Source: an uncultured Lachnospiraceae bacterium
Lineage (GTDB): Bacteria; Bacillota; Clostridia; Lachnospirales; Lachnospiraceae
Assembly (NCBI GenBank): GCA_947625465.1
Contig: CANQOK010000003.1
Span: 1 to 64,000 of the forward strand
Reading direction: 5' to 3'
Length of the DNA: 64,000 bases
Of this stretch, positions 54,939-64,000 are shown one piece after another. Numbering within the stretch: the first letter of the stretch is position 1; each line of letters opens with the position of its first letter. The position numbers and the translations under genes are program-made. A model generated the notes under the pieces. That model made no database searches and was not told the DNA's origin. It saw nothing but the letters and a program-made list of their open reading frames with translations.

Positions 54939-56324
54939 TCAATCTCCTGCCTTGACAAATTCCGGTTTCCCGTTTTTTACTGCATCCAGTTCCAGATAAT
55001 ATAATTGCCTTCCCGAAAGCGGCATGGCAAAAAAATATCCGTCACAGGGGCCCGTTCCCGTCATGTTTTCATTCGTTTTCAAAAGCTCTTTTTTTACTTC
55101 TTTTGTGGTGATTTCCATTCTGTAGCTTCCGTCCGGCGTAATCTGCATCCAATACTTATCCGGATTATCCCTGGATTCCTCATCAAAATGAAATACGTAA
55201 GCATACCCCTGATCATAGGCGATCGCCCAGGCTTCCTTTCGCTGTTCGTCCGTCATATCTGCCCAGATACGGTCCGTTCCGGTCTTCGGATCATAGACTT
55301 TTAATATCGCTTTTTCTGTATTTTCTTTATACAAAACCTGCTGATCCATCAGCGCAAAATCTTTTACGTACAGTTTGGGAAGCGGCAGTTTTTCTACCTG
55401 CTTTGCCTCTGTCTGAAAGCGGTACAATTCTCCTTCCGCCATTTGATCCGCCGGCATAAAATACACATAACTGCCGGCAGAAAGCATACGCATACTGGCG
55501 ATTTCCGCATGGGCGGGAAACGGCATAATGCATTCTTTCTCCCCGCTTCCGTCGATCGGAATCCGCCATAATACATTGCTGCCGTTCTGATACTGGTCGT
55601 CACCGGTCTGCAGAAGATAAGCATAATACAGATATCCCCGATGGAGAACCGCTGTGATTCCCATGTTCCCATCTTCTCCGCCGTTTACCATATGCAACAT
55701 TCTTGACAGTTCACACAGCTTTTCCCGCTGAGTTCCGTCAGTCGATATACGATACAGAGAAAACGACTGGTAAACGCCGCCGGAAAAATCATTGGGATCC
55801 TTTGCCTGCTCCGGAAGTTCCATCTCTGTCAGGATCGTATACAGACTGCCTTTATAGTAAAAGATTCCTTCCGCTCCTGCTATCTGCGCGTTGCAGCCTT
55901 CGTTTTGTCCATGCCTGCACTCCGGCTTATTGCACAACAAAGTATACTGCTTTGTTCTGGTATCAAACACAGAAAGATAACCGTAATTCAGGAAATAATA
56001 ACAATATTCATCCTTTGCTGCCCTAGGCAGTCCTCCATCCACAAAGCAGTTCTGTTCATCTGTTTCAAACTGATAAGTCTGATCTTCCGTAACCGCCTGA
56101 AATTTTGCAGGATCCGTTATGACTTCCATTCCCTGAGGCGCAAAGGCTGTTTCCGACTCTGAATCTACCAGAGAATCCCCCTTCCAGGTTGTTGTTTCTG
56201 CAGCTTCACCTGTCTCTGTACCGGACTCCTGTTTTTCCTGACATCCGCATAAAAAGAAAGAAAGGCAGCCAATTCCGGTTAACAGGAGAACTGCCGCTTT
56301 CCATGCAATTTGATTTCCTCTCAT
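54939..56324 (-). CDS. Lipoprotein with CX4CXHX5C motif, paralogue 1
   Basis: A 461-residue predicted lipoprotein and the first gene of the operon. The signal peptide ends in lipobox LCGC (C28). It has TTTWKGDSLVD, MEVITDPAKFQAVTEDQ, and the motif C131-x4-C136-x-H138-x5-C144 (LCNKPECRHGQNEGCNA), followed by propeller-like strands including HRGYLYYAYLLQ and LWRIPIDGSGEKECIMPFP. The promoter region with 11-bp tandem repeats lies about 50-105 bases upstream. Function is unknown. Confidence 0.75.
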   Translation of the reverse strand: MRGNQIAWKAAVLLLTGIGCLSFFLCGCQEKQESGTETGEAAETTTWKGDSLVDSESETAFAPQGMEVITDPAKFQAVTEDQTYQFETDEQNCFVDGGLPRAAKDEYCYYFLNYGYLSVFDTRTKQYTLLCNKPECRHGQNEGCNAQIAGAEGIFYYKGSLYTILTEMELPEQAKDPNDFSGGVYQSFSLYRISTDGTQREKLCELSRMLHMVNGGEDGNMGITAVLHRGYLYYAYLLQTGDDQYQNGSNVLWRIPIDGSGEKECIMPFPAHAEIASMRMLSAGSYVYFMPADQMAEGELYRFQTEAKQVEKLPLPKLYVKDFALMDQQVLYKENTEKAILKVYDPKTGTDRIWADMTDEQRKEAWAIAYDQGYAYVFHFDEESRDNPDKYWMQITPDGSYRMEITTKEVKKELLKTNENMTGTGPCDGYFFAMPLSGRQLYYLELDAVKNGKPEFVKAGD

Positions 56325-56375
56325 ACCGTCATATCACACCTTTCTTCATTTCTTTGATTCCATTTTAATATTTTT

Positions 56376-56429
56376 ATTATACGCTTCGATTGTGTTTTTT
56401 CCTTTTCGGAGTTGTAAAGGAGTTGTAAA
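56376..56429 (-). promoter_or_regulatory. Promoter with PhoP/OmpR-type tandem repeats for the lipoprotein/ABC operon
   Basis: On the minus strand TTTACAACTCC occurs twice head to tail (56429-56419 and 56418-56408), an exact 11-bp period. TATAAT lies at 56381-56376, and the -35 position (AAGGAA) is poor. Tandem TT-x-ACA repeats of one helical turn just upstream of a weak -35 are the layout of activator sites of OmpR-family regulators such as PhoP. No such regulator is encoded in the window. Confidence 0.6.
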
Positions 56430-56461
56430 AATTATCCTGCTTCCTGTATTTTTTATGTAAA

Positions 56462-56527
56462 AAGCCCTTACATAACTTCCGTACGGCTTGCAAGTACCTC
56501 GCCGCCCCGAAATTTATGTAAGGGCTT
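56462..56527 (-). terminator. Terminator with a 14-bp stem after the HipA-like gene
   Basis: AAGCCCTTACATAA (56527-56514) and TTATGTAAGGGCTT (56475-56462) pair perfectly around a 38-base loop and run into TTTTTAC on the minus strand. The stem is longer and the loop larger than usual, and the loop can fold further. It lies in the 253-base gap 56325-56577, which otherwise holds only the promoter of the lipoprotein operon. Confidence 0.7.
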
Positions 56528-56577
56528 ATATCAGATTCAATCAGGTTTCGTTATACGACACCTATCAGACAGCGGAA

Positions 56578-57690
56578 TCATTCCAGGCATTTTCGGATCT
56601 GTTTCCGCACGATGTCATTTAAGATCTCCAGACGTTTTTCCGGCAGATTATACGCAAAATGTCTGGGAAAATCTTTTTTCAGCAGGGATTCCAGAATTGC
56701 GCGGATTTCTTCTGTCATCAGCTTCTTCGCGACGTAGATGAAATCTCCGCCCATTTTATGCTCCATAAACGCATAGTAATCTTCCGGCTCGATCAGATCC
56801 AGTTCCGTAGCTTTGCACAGAAGAGACCGGTTGTGATCAAAGATCGGCGCGAACCGTTTGATCTGCAGGGATTTGGTATCAAAAATAAATCCGAAATTAT
56901 CCATACCGCGGTCCGGATTCAGAATGATGGCGTCCAGGAGCACCATTCTCCGGAATTCATCTTCAAATCCCAGGGAACGGCACAGATAGAGCATGGAAGC
57001 GAGATTATACTGTTTTCCCGGCGTCAGCATCTTATAAACCGGTACAAAGCCTTCCCGCTCGTTGGTAAAGATATCGCAGATGGAACAGATCAGTCCCTTA
57101 TAATTGATCAGATTATAGTTTACCGATTCATGGCAGAGCGCTTTCGCGAAGATCGACGCATAATATTCCGAATAGGATTCAATTCCATTTTCATCCATTC
57201 CGTTTTCATCCGTCTCAACACTGGAGCGTTTTAACAGCATGATCTGCCCCGGCTGCCAGATCCAGCCTTTTCGGAAAGTTCCGTCCGACGTAAATTCCGG
57301 AGATGTGGAAGACAGACGCAGTCCATGGTGGTTTGCCGGTTCAAACCCCGTCTGCAGCCCGATATCCATAAAGTTATTATGATACAGGTTCACCTGTGCC
57401 CAGGTAAGCCTGGAACCTGTCTTTTTGATCCAGAAGGTATCATTCAGCGAAAGACCTCTGGTGATATCCACGAATCCTTTTATCCGGTTTAAGTTCCAGG
57501 GTCTCTGCCATTTTCGGAAATGATCCTTATAGCGGACCGTATTTCGGTTATATACCCAGGTATTAATATCGATAAAACCGAACGGAAGCCTGTCCGAATA
57601 GCGTTTTTTCTCCAGACAGACATCATTCCCGATCTGCTCCGCAATATCAAATTCCAATAAAGGGGTATCTTGATTCATCAGTGTATACAT
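56578..57690 (-). CDS. Orphan HipA-like kinase
   Basis: A 370-residue protein with a HipA-like C-terminal kinase core: a candidate ATP-binding lysine K154 in QIMLLKRSS, the catalytic loop NPDRGMDNFG (258-267) in place of the usual N-x-DRH-x-x-N-F/YG, and the metal-binding APIFD (281-285). An N-terminal region has GFVDITRGLSLNDTFW, also seen in HipA-like proteins of phages and Firmicutes. No HipB-type helix-turn-helix partner gene is adjacent. It may phosphorylate a tRNA synthetase or another target, or be inactive as a toxin; this is inference. It follows ilvA by 61 bases. Confidence 0.72.
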   Translation of the reverse strand: MYTLMNQDTPLLEFDIAEQIGNDVCLEKKRYSDRLPFGFIDINTWVYNRNTVRYKDHFRKWQRPWNLNRIKGFVDITRGLSLNDTFWIKKTGSRLTWAQVNLYHNNFMDIGLQTGFEPANHHGLRLSSTSPEFTSDGTFRKGWIWQPGQIMLLKRSSVETDENGMDENGIESYSEYYASIFAKALCHESVNYNLINYKGLICSICDIFTNEREGFVPVYKMLTPGKQYNLASMLYLCRSLGFEDEFRRMVLLDAIILNPDRGMDNFGFIFDTKSLQIKRFAPIFDHNRSLLCKATELDLIEPEDYYAFMEHKMGGDFIYVAKKLMTEEIRAILESLLKKDFPRHFAYNLPEKRLEILNDIVRKQIRKCLE

Positions 57691-57751
57691 CGCACTGTCT
57701 CCTTTCCCTTTCCGTTTTCAACGAAAACTCCGCCTTCCGGTTTTCTTTTAC

Positions 57752-58966
57752 CTACAATGTAGTCCGCACCAGCTTGGGACGATACCCTTCTTTCTGTAAT
57801 TTCTCAATAATCAGATCCCTGTGCTCCATACCGAATGCTTCCATCGTCAGCCGCAGTTCCACAGCTTCATTCCGATTGATATTGACAAACTGATTATGCT
57901 CCAGTTTAATAACATTTGCTTTTTCTTCCGCAATTGAATTGGCAACCCGCACCAGCTCGCCCGGCTTATCCGGCAGCAGTACGGAAACCGTAAAGACGCG
58001 GCCTCTCTGGATCAGGCCGTGCTGCAGAGTGGAGGACATGGTAATGATATCCATATTTCCGCCGCTTAAGATGCTGACAACCTTTTTATTCGTTACATTC
58101 AGATGTTTGAGTGCCGCCACTGCCAGCAGACCGGAATTTTCAACTACCATTTTATGGTTCTCCACCATATCCAGAAACGCGTCGATCAGTTCTTCATCTT
58201 CTACCGTGATCATCTGATCGATATTCTTCTGAATATACGGGAAAATCTTTTCTCCGCACCGTTTTACGGCAGTACCGTCGGCAATCGTCTGGGCGCTGTC
58301 GATCGTCACCACTTTGCCCGCATTCAGCGCCGCCGTCATGGACGCGGCCTTTGCAGGCTCTACACCGATCACCTTGATCCCCGGATTCAGCAGCTTCGCC
58401 AGCGTGCTTACGCCGCAGCTCAGTCCGCCGCCGCCGATCGGAACCAGGATATAATCTACCGTAGGCAGTTCCTTTACGATCTCCATGGCGATGGTTCCCT
58501 GGCCGACTGCCACGTCCAGATCATCAAACGGATGGATAAAGGTATAGCCCTTTTCCTCCGCAAGCTGATAGGCATACGCGCAGGCGTCGTCATAAACATC
58601 TCCGTACAGGATCACTTCGGCGCCGTAACTCTTTGTACGGTTGACCTTCATTAACGGCGTTACGGTCGGCATGACCACGACCGCTTTCACGCCATAGATC
58701 TTTGCCGCATTGGCAACGCCCTGCGCATGGTTTCCGGCAGACGCCGTGATCAAACCTTTCGCGCGTTCCTCCTCTGAGAGGGTACTGATTTTATAATAAG
58801 CGCCGCGTACCTTATAAGCGCCGGTTCTCTGCATATTCTCCGGTTTCAGATAAACCTTGTTCCCACACTGTTTACTGAAAAATTCGCTGTAGATCAGATT
58901 AGTAGGCAGCGTAACCTCCCTGACCTTCTCGGCCGCCTCTTCAAACTTATCGATTGTCATCTTCAT
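57752..58966 (-). CDS. ilvA: Threonine ammonia-lyase
   Basis: Deaminates threonine to 2-oxobutanoate, for isoleucine synthesis or threonine breakdown. The 404-residue PLP enzyme has the Schiff-base lysine K52 in QRTGAYKVRGAYYK, SAGNHAQGVA, the phosphate-binding GGGGLSCG near 178-185, and a single C-terminal ACT domain (about 325-404), the short TdcB/IlvA2 form. The start may be either of two ATGs (58966 or 58960), both after AAGGAA-like sites inside the ftsY end. It overlaps ftsY by 20 bases. Confidence 0.94.
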   Translation of the reverse strand: MKMTIDKFEEAAEKVREVTLPTNLIYSEFFSKQCGNKVYLKPENMQRTGAYKVRGAYYKISTLSEEERAKGLITASAGNHAQGVANAAKIYGVKAVVVMPTVTPLMKVNRTKSYGAEVILYGDVYDDACAYAYQLAEEKGYTFIHPFDDLDVAVGQGTIAMEIVKELPTVDYILVPIGGGGLSCGVSTLAKLLNPGIKVIGVEPAKAASMTAALNAGKVVTIDSAQTIADGTAVKRCGEKIFPYIQKNIDQMITVEDEELIDAFLDMVENHKMVVENSGLLAVAALKHLNVTNKKVVSILSGGNMDIITMSSTLQHGLIQRGRVFTVSVLLPDKPGELVRVANSIAEEKANVIKLEHNQFVNINRNEAVELRLTMEAFGMEHRDLIIEKLQKEGYRPKLVRTTL

Positions 58967-59900
58967 TTCCTTCTTTCCTTACATCAAACAACGCTTCCAC
59001 AAAATCCCGGGAGTTAAACTTCTGCAAATCCCACAGGCCTTCTCCGATTCCGATATATTTCACCGGAATCCCCAGCTCCGCCTGAATGGCAACGGCAATT
59101 CCGCCCTTTGCGGTCCCGTCCATTTTCGTCAGGATCACGCCGGTGATCTCCGTACATTCCATAAAGGTCTTTGCCTGCGCCAGTGCGTTCTGTCCGGTGG
59201 TCGCGTCTAATACGATTAAATTTTCCCGATATATTCCACTATATTCCTTTTCAATGATTCTGTCAATCTTCTTTAGTTCTTCCATCAGATTCTTTTTATT
59301 GTGCAGGCGTCCCGCCGTATCGCAGATCAGGACATCTGCCTTTCTGGATTTGGAAGCAGCCACCGCGTCATAGATTACCGAACCCGGATCCGCGCCCTCC
59401 GCACCGGAAATGATTTCTACACCGGCGCGGTCTGCCCAGATCTTCAGCTGTTCCGTCGCTGCCGCGCGAAAAGTATCCGCCGCCGCCAGCACTACCCGTT
59501 TTCCGTCCTCTTTCAGCTGTCCCGCCAGTTTTCCGATCGATGTGGTCTTGCCGACACCGTTGACGCCGATCACCAGGATCACGGCATTCTCCTTTTCAAA
59601 CGCATACGCATTTTCGCCCAGATCCATCTGTTCTACGATCGTATCGATCAGAAGCTGCTTGCATTCTGCAGGATCTTTGATCTTCTGTTCCTTCACCTGC
59701 TCTTTCAGGCGTTCTATGATCTCCATTGTAGTATTGACGCCCAGATCTCCCATGATCAGAATTTCTTCCAATTCTTCATAAAAATCATCATCAATATGGG
59801 AAAATCCGTGAAATACAGCGTCTACGCCGGACACGATATGATCGCGCGTTTTGCTCAGGCCTTCTGCCAGCCGTCTGAAAAATCCTTTTTTTTCTGCCAT
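58947..59900 (-). CDS. ftsY: SRP receptor GTPase FtsY
   Basis: The membrane-associated receptor for Ffh-ribosome complexes. The 317-residue protein has the N domain, P-loop [32 protein letters not shown], and [10 protein letters not shown]. It lacks the long acidic A domain of E. coli FtsY. The start at 59900 (MAEKKGFF) has AGGAGG five bases upstream; the frame extends six codons up. It lies 19 bases after smc. Confidence 0.97.
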   Translation of the reverse strand: MAEKKGFFRRLAEGLSKTRDHIVSGVDAVFHGFSHIDDDFYEELEEILIMGDLGVNTTMEIIERLKEQVKEQKIKDPAECKQLLIDTIVEQMDLGENAYAFEKENAVILVIGVNGVGKTTSIGKLAGQLKEDGKRVVLAAADTFRAAATEQLKIWADRAGVEIISGAEGADPGSVIYDAVAASKSRKADVLICDTAGRLHNKKNLMEELKKIDRIIEKEYSGIYRENLIVLDATTGQNALAQAKTFMECTEITGVILTKMDGTAKGGIAVAIQAELGIPVKYIGIGEGLWDLQKFNSRDFVEALFDVRKEGNEDDNR

Positions 59901-59918
59901 ATTTTCCTCCTGAAACAT

Positions 59919-62900
59919 CTATTTATCCAGCTGAGACTCCAATAAGTCTACGGAAACCAGCGTGGAAACGCCCTTTTCCTGCATTGTGATCCCATACAGA
60001 CGGTCCGCGCAGTTCATCGTGCCCCGCCGGTGGGTAATGACTATAAACTGGGTATGCTCCGTCAGTTTATGTAAATATTCCGCATAGCGCACCACATTGG
60101 AATCATCCAGCGCCGCTTCGATCTCATCCAGCAGACAGAACGGCGACGGTTTCAGATTCTGGATCGCAAACAACAGACAGATTGCGGTCAGCGCCTTTTC
60201 TCCGCCGGACATCTGCATCATGTTCTGCAGCTTCTTTCCGGGCGGCTGCGCGATAATGTGAATGCCGGCGTCCAGGATATCGCCTTCCGTATCCAGTTCG
60301 ATCTCGCCTTTTCCGCCCCCGAACAGCTCTTTGAACACACTGTCAAATTCTGCCTGGATCTCTCCGAATTTTTCTTTAAACTGTCTGCGCATGCCGGTAT
60401 CGAGTTCCGTTATGATCCCCAGCAGACTTTCTTTCGCGGTCATCAGGTCCTCGTACTGTCCTTTCAGAAATGTATACCGTTCCCCGACCGCTTTAAATTC
60501 TTCAATCGCGCCGATATTGACATCGCCCAGCGCTTTCATCTGCCCCTTTAAGCCAGAGATCTGTTTCTTATATTCGCTTAATGATATCGCTTCCTCAGAG
60601 CGGAAATTTTGTGCCTGTCCGTAAGACATCTCATATTCCTGCCACATATAATCGACCAGGCTGTCCTCGGATTCGTTCAGTTTTTCATTCTGCCCGTTTA
60701 AGCGGTACAGTTCCCGGTCCAGTGCGCTCACACGTTCCGCGATCTCTTCCCTGCGCCGGAAGAACTCCTTGTGCTCCTGCATCTGTTCGTCCTTCTGCCG
60801 GATCGACTCCGCGATCTCCTGCTCCAGTATTTCCATCTGTGCGCTCTGTGCCAGCGAGGCTTCCTTTAATCCCGTGATTGCCTGCTCTCTCGCGGAAATT
60901 TCCGTGTCCGTATCTTTTGCGCCGGACAGAATCTCTTCCAGCGAAGTCCTCAGGTCACTGATCTCCTCCGACAGACGGTTCATATTTTCCACAATATAAT
61001 CGTGATGGTTTTTCAGGGAAGTCATCGCAATCCTGTTTTCTTCCCCTTCTTTTCCGTACCGTTCCGCTTCCTGCTTCTGCTGTTCCAATTCTCCCGTCAG
61101 GCGAACGATCTCCTGCTCCAGCCAGACATTCCGATCTTCCGTATCCTTCAGATCATCCTGCAGGCGGACATTGTCTTTCTGCAGATCGTCAAAGCGGGTA
61201 TCGATCTCTCCGGTTTCCCGTTCAAAATCCGTGTAGGAGCTCTGCAGCTGTGCCTGTCTGTCATCCGCGGAATCCAGATTCATCCGGATGGTATTCTCCA
61301 AAACCATTTGCTCCTGCAGGACGCTCTGGATCCGTTCGATCTCCGCCGACAGGCTGTGCCGTACTTCCCGGTTATCCACGATGGCCTTGCCCAGCCGTTC
61401 CCGTTCCTGATTATGCCCGGCCAGCGCTTTCTCCAGTTCCGCCAGTTCTCTCCGTCTGCCCAGCAGGTTGCTGCTGTTTTTGAACGCGCCTCCGCTCATG
61501 GAACCGCCCGGATTCAACTGTTCCCCTTCCAGCGTGACGATCCGTAAGGTATAGCGGTATTTTCTGGCCAGTGTGATCGCATGATCCACTTCGTCCACAA
61601 CGACGATCCGGCCCAGCAGATATTTGGCGATCCCGCTGTATTTTTCTTTGGTTTTTACCAGATCGCACGCCAGTCCGATCACGCCGGGTTCCCGAAGCGC
61701 CGCTTCATTCTGAAATCCGGTCCGGTTGCTCATACTGGACAGCGGTAAAAAAGTAGCCCGGCCCAGTTTATATTTTTTCAGATATTCGATCAGTTCCTTT
61801 GCGGTTGTCTCCGTATCGGTAACAATATTTTGAATACTGGCGCCCAAAGCGGTTTCAATGGCGACCTCATACTTTTTATCGGTCTGGATAATATCGGCTA
61901 CCACTCCGACGATTCCCTGCTGACTGCCCTTTAACTCCATCAGCTTCTTAATGCTGTTTCCGTAACCTTCATAACGCTCCGTCAGATTCCGCAGCGTTTC
62001 CAGCCTGGTTTCATCCTGATGATAACGGGCGTTTACCTGTTCCAGTTCCCGATTGAACTGCCTGCCGTTTTCCTGTTCGGCAGCCAGCGATTCCTTACAG
62101 GCGTCCAGCTGCTTCTGTGTATCGGCGATCTGCTCTAAAACTGCCGTCAGTTCTTTTTTCAGTCCGTCGATCACTTCCTGCTGTTTCTGCTGATCGGTAT
62201 TGTACGCTTCCATCTGGCGGCTCAATTCTTCTTTCCGCTGTACGATCTGTTCTAACAGCGTATCATATCGCTGCATTTTTGCCTGTAATTCTCCGCGGGC
62301 ATTCAGCAGCGTGATCATTTCCGCCTTATAGGCCTCTGTCTGTTCTTCCAGCGCATGGATCTGCTCCGTTACCTGGGTCAGCATGCTGTCGGTATTCGCC
62401 TGTTTCGAAACCGTCTCTTTCACGGAAGCCTCATTTTCCTCTTTCAGCCTGGAAAATTCTCCGTAAGAAGCCTCGTGCTCTTCCAGGCTTTTTTTCGTAC
62501 TCTCGATCCGTTCGTTTGCATAATCACTGTTCGCCCTGGCCGAGCGGATCTGCTCTTCCAGCACCCGGATCTGCCCTTCCAGCTTTTCCTTCTGCAAACC
62601 GGCCTCCGAAAGTCCGCTTTTCTTTTCATCGATGATCTGATTTAAATGCTCCAGCAGCTGTTCCAGTTTTTCATATTCCTGTTTGATCTGTTCCAGCTCC
62701 TGATTGGCGCCTGTCAGATCGTTCCCGGCGATCGCGATCCGGCTCTGTGTTTCTTCTTTTTGTTTGCGGATCTGTTTGATCTGCAGCAAAAACGCGTTGG
62801 CTTCCCGTATCCGCAGTTCATCTCGCAGGCGGAGATATTCCTTCGCCTTCTCCGACTGTTTCTCCAAAGGTCCGACCTGTTTTTCAAGTTCGTGCAGAAT

Positions 62901-63479
62901 ATCCTCTACACGGATCAGGTTCTGGTCTTCGTCCTCCAGTTTCTTCATCGCCTCACGCTTTCTGCGCTTAAACTTTACAATACCGGCAGCCTCGTCAAAT
63001 AACTCTCTGCGTTCCTCCGGTTTCCCGCTTAGAATCCGGTCGATCTGTCCCTGCCCGATAATGGAATACCCTTCTTTTCCGATCCCGGTATCATAAAACA
63101 TCTCATTGATATCTTTCAGGCGGCAGGCAGAGCCGTTGATCATATATTCGCTTTCACCGGAACGGAACAGCCGTCTGGAAATGATCACTTCGTTATAATC
63201 CACTGCCAGCATATGGTCTGTATTATCCAGCGTGATTGCCACATAGGCAAACCCAAGCGGTTTTCTGTTCTCCGTCCCGGAAAAAATTACATCTTCCATT
63301 TTGGAACTTCGAAGCTGTCTGGTCTTCTGTTCGCCCAACACCCAGCGGACCGCGTCCGCCACATTGCTTTTGCCGCTGCCGTTTGGTCCCACAATCCCGG
63401 TGATTCCGTTGTGAAATTCAAATTTCATTTTATTGGCAAAGGATTTGAATCCCTGTATGTCAATACTTTTTAAATACAT
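59919..63479 (-). CDS. smc: Chromosome partition protein Smc
   Basis: A 1186-residue SMC ATPase that extrudes DNA loops with ScpA and ScpB. Walker A is GPNGSGKSN (32-40). Two long coiled coils (about 170-500 and 670-1010) surround a hinge domain (about 515-650, with [18 protein letters not shown]). The C-terminal head has the signature [18 protein letters not shown] and Walker [13 protein letters not shown]. It lies 52 bases after rnc and precedes ftsY, the usual order. Confidence 0.98.
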   Translation of the reverse strand: MYLKSIDIQGFKSFANKMKFEFHNGITGIVGPNGSGKSNVADAVRWVLGEQKTRQLRSSKMEDVIFSGTENRKPLGFAYVAITLDNTDHMLAVDYNEVIISRRLFRSGESEYMINGSACRLKDINEMFYDTGIGKEGYSIIGQGQIDRILSGKPEERRELFDEAAGIVKFKRRKREAMKKLEDEDQNLIRVEDILHELEKQVGPLEKQSEKAKEYLRLRDELRIREANAFLLQIKQIRKQKEETQSRIAIAGNDLTGANQELEQIKQEYEKLEQLLEHLNQIIDEKKSGLSEAGLQKEKLEGQIRVLEEQIRSARANSDYANERIESTKKSLEEHEASYGEFSRLKEENEASVKETVSKQANTDSMLTQVTEQIHALEEQTEAYKAEMITLLNARGELQAKMQRYDTLLEQIVQRKEELSRQMEAYNTDQQKQQEVIDGLKKELTAVLEQIADTQKQLDACKESLAAEQENGRQFNRELEQVNARYHQDETRLETLRNLTERYEGYGNSIKKLMELKGSQQGIVGVVADIIQTDKKYEVAIETALGASIQNIVTDTETTAKELIEYLKKYKLGRATFLPLSSMSNRTGFQNEAALREPGVIGLACDLVKTKEKYSGIAKYLLGRIVVVDEVDHAITLARKYRYTLRIVTLEGEQLNPGGSMSGGAFKNSSNLLGRRRELAELEKALAGHNQERERLGKAIVDNREVRHSLSAEIERIQSVLQEQMVLENTIRMNLDSADDRQAQLQSSYTDFERETGEIDTRFDDLQKDNVRLQDDLKDTEDRNVWLEQEIVRLTGELEQQKQEAERYGKEGEENRIAMTSLKNHHDYIVENMNRLSEEISDLRTSLEEILSGAKDTDTEISAREQAITGLKEASLAQSAQMEILEQEIAESIRQKDEQMQEHKEFFRRREEIAERVSALDRELYRLNGQNEKLNESEDSLVDYMWQEYEMSYGQAQNFRSEEAISLSEYKKQISGLKGQMKALGDVNIGAIEEFKAVGERYTFLKGQYEDLMTAKESLLGIITELDTGMRRQFKEKFGEIQAEFDSVFKELFGGGKGEIELDTEGDILDAGIHIIAQPPGKKLQNMMQMSGGEKALTAICLLFAIQNLKPSPFCLLDEIEAALDDSNVVRYAEYLHKLTEHTQFIVITHRRGTMNCADRLYGITMQEKGVSTLVSVDLLESQLDK

Positions 63480-63531
63480 TCTGTTCTCCGTACCGGCAAG
63501 CGCTTTCCGTGAAATCGCTGCCGTTTTCGAT

Positions 63532-64000
63532 TTAGGATAAGTTCTGTAATTTCAGCAGGCCTTCATAAGCCGCATTCTGTTCCGCCGCTTTTTTCGTCCT
63601 GCCGCTTCCTTCTCCCAGCTTTTCTTCATCCAGATACATTGCCACAAAAAATGTTTTATTGTGATCCGGTCCCTTCTCTCCCGTCAGTCTGTAATGGATC
63701 TGCTTTCCCGGATAATCCCGCTGGACCAGCTCCTGCAAAATTGTTTTGCAGTCGTGGAAGAGCTGCTTGTGTTCAATATCATTCAGGACAAATGCAAGGA
63801 TAAACCGTTCTGCCGGTTCCAGTCCGCCGTCTTCAAAGACCGCGCCGATCACAGCTTCCACCGCGTCGGAAATAATGGAATCCCGTTCTCTGCCGCCGGT
63901 GAGTTCTTCTCCCCGGCTCATCTGCAGAACTTCTCCCAGCTGAAGCTGTCTGGCTACCGAAGCCAACGCCGTTTCACATACCAGACTGGCCCGCAGTTTT
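63532..64000 (-). CDS. rnc: Ribonuclease III, 5' end beyond the window
   Basis: The C-terminal part of RNase III, which processes rRNA and other double-stranded RNA. Visible are KLRASLVCETALASVARQL, the catalytic-helix remnant with SDAVEAVIGAVFEDGG (acidic residues of the second motif), and the dsRNA-binding domain ending GSGRTKKAAEQNAAYEGLL. The frame is open to the window edge, so the N-terminus with the first signature motif is missing. It precedes smc in the standard rnc-smc-ftsY order. Confidence 0.96.
   Translation of the reverse strand, partial: KLRASLVCETALASVARQLQLGEVLQMSRGEELTGGRERDSIISDAVEAVIGAVFEDGGLEPAERFILAFVLNDIEHKQLFHDCKTILQELVQRDYPGKQIHYRLTGEKGPDHNKTFFVAMYLDEEKLGEGSGRTKKAAEQNAAYEGLLKLQNLS

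Noticed and set aside
1..64000. CRISPR arrays, tRNA genes, transposases, integrases
   Set aside because: No repeat-spacer pattern, cloverleaf-like sequence or transposase/integrase motif was noticed on either strand. A tRNAscan or CRISPR finder run would be decisive.

Overview
The window is 64 kb of a spore-forming, low-to-mid GC Firmicute, most likely a member of the Lachnospiraceae (Clostridia). The evidence is the sporulation genes (spoIVA, yqfC, yqfD, a SpoVB-like flippase), the rnc-smc-ftsY and ylxM-ffh-rpsP-khpA-rimM-trmD-rplS blocks, and the der-plsY-gpsA-spoIVA block. All 56 genes I accept lie on the minus strand, so transcription runs from high to low coordinates. No tRNA, rRNA, CRISPR array, transposase, integrase or prophage structural gene was seen. 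No gene-free stretch exceeds about 255 bases.

Layout in transcription order. 64000-57752: rnc (cut by the window edge), smc, ftsY and a threonine dehydratase. 57690-49045: an accessory insert between ftsY and ylxM, with an orphan HipA-like kinase, a five-gene operon of three related lipoproteins plus an ABC exporter, and 11-bp tandem repeats in front of that operon. 49054-41505: the SRP/ribosome maturation cluster (ylxM, ffh, rpsP, khpA, rimM, trmD), rplS with its own promoter, two signal peptidases around the GTPase gene rbgA, rnhB and yraN. 41474-33020: pgeF, a PDZ/radical-SAM DUF512 protein, der, plsY, gpsA, cls and spoIVA, the last with a sigma-E-like promoter set inside an inverted repeat. 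32924-31341: an AT-rich toxin-antitoxin module with an MqsR-like toxin and an MqsA-like/Panacea fusion antitoxin, tandem promoters and a palindromic operator. 31298-23489: a membrane MutS-like ATPase, tyrS, alaS and a secreted GH43 arabinanase with an unusual N-terminal double anchor. 23367-16504: rpsU, yqfC, yqfD, phoH, ybeY, a DUF3048 protein, a SpoVB-like flippase and a BofC-like protein. 16490-78: two flavoproteins; a proline operon in which four genes separate proB from proA; miaB, mutS, mutL, miaA and a methionine gamma-lyase family PLP enzyme.

Most of the window is housekeeping: translation, protein export, mismatch repair, tRNA modification, lipid synthesis and sporulation. The parts most worth pursuing are the chimeric toxin-antitoxin module, the lipoprotein/ABC operon whose three lipoproteins share a C-x4-C-x-H-x5-C motif, the double-anchored GH43 enzyme, the orphan HipA-like kinase, and the spoIVA leader, where an inverted repeat could mask the ribosome-binding site only in read-through transcripts. 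All assignments come from reading motifs by eye; no database search was run.
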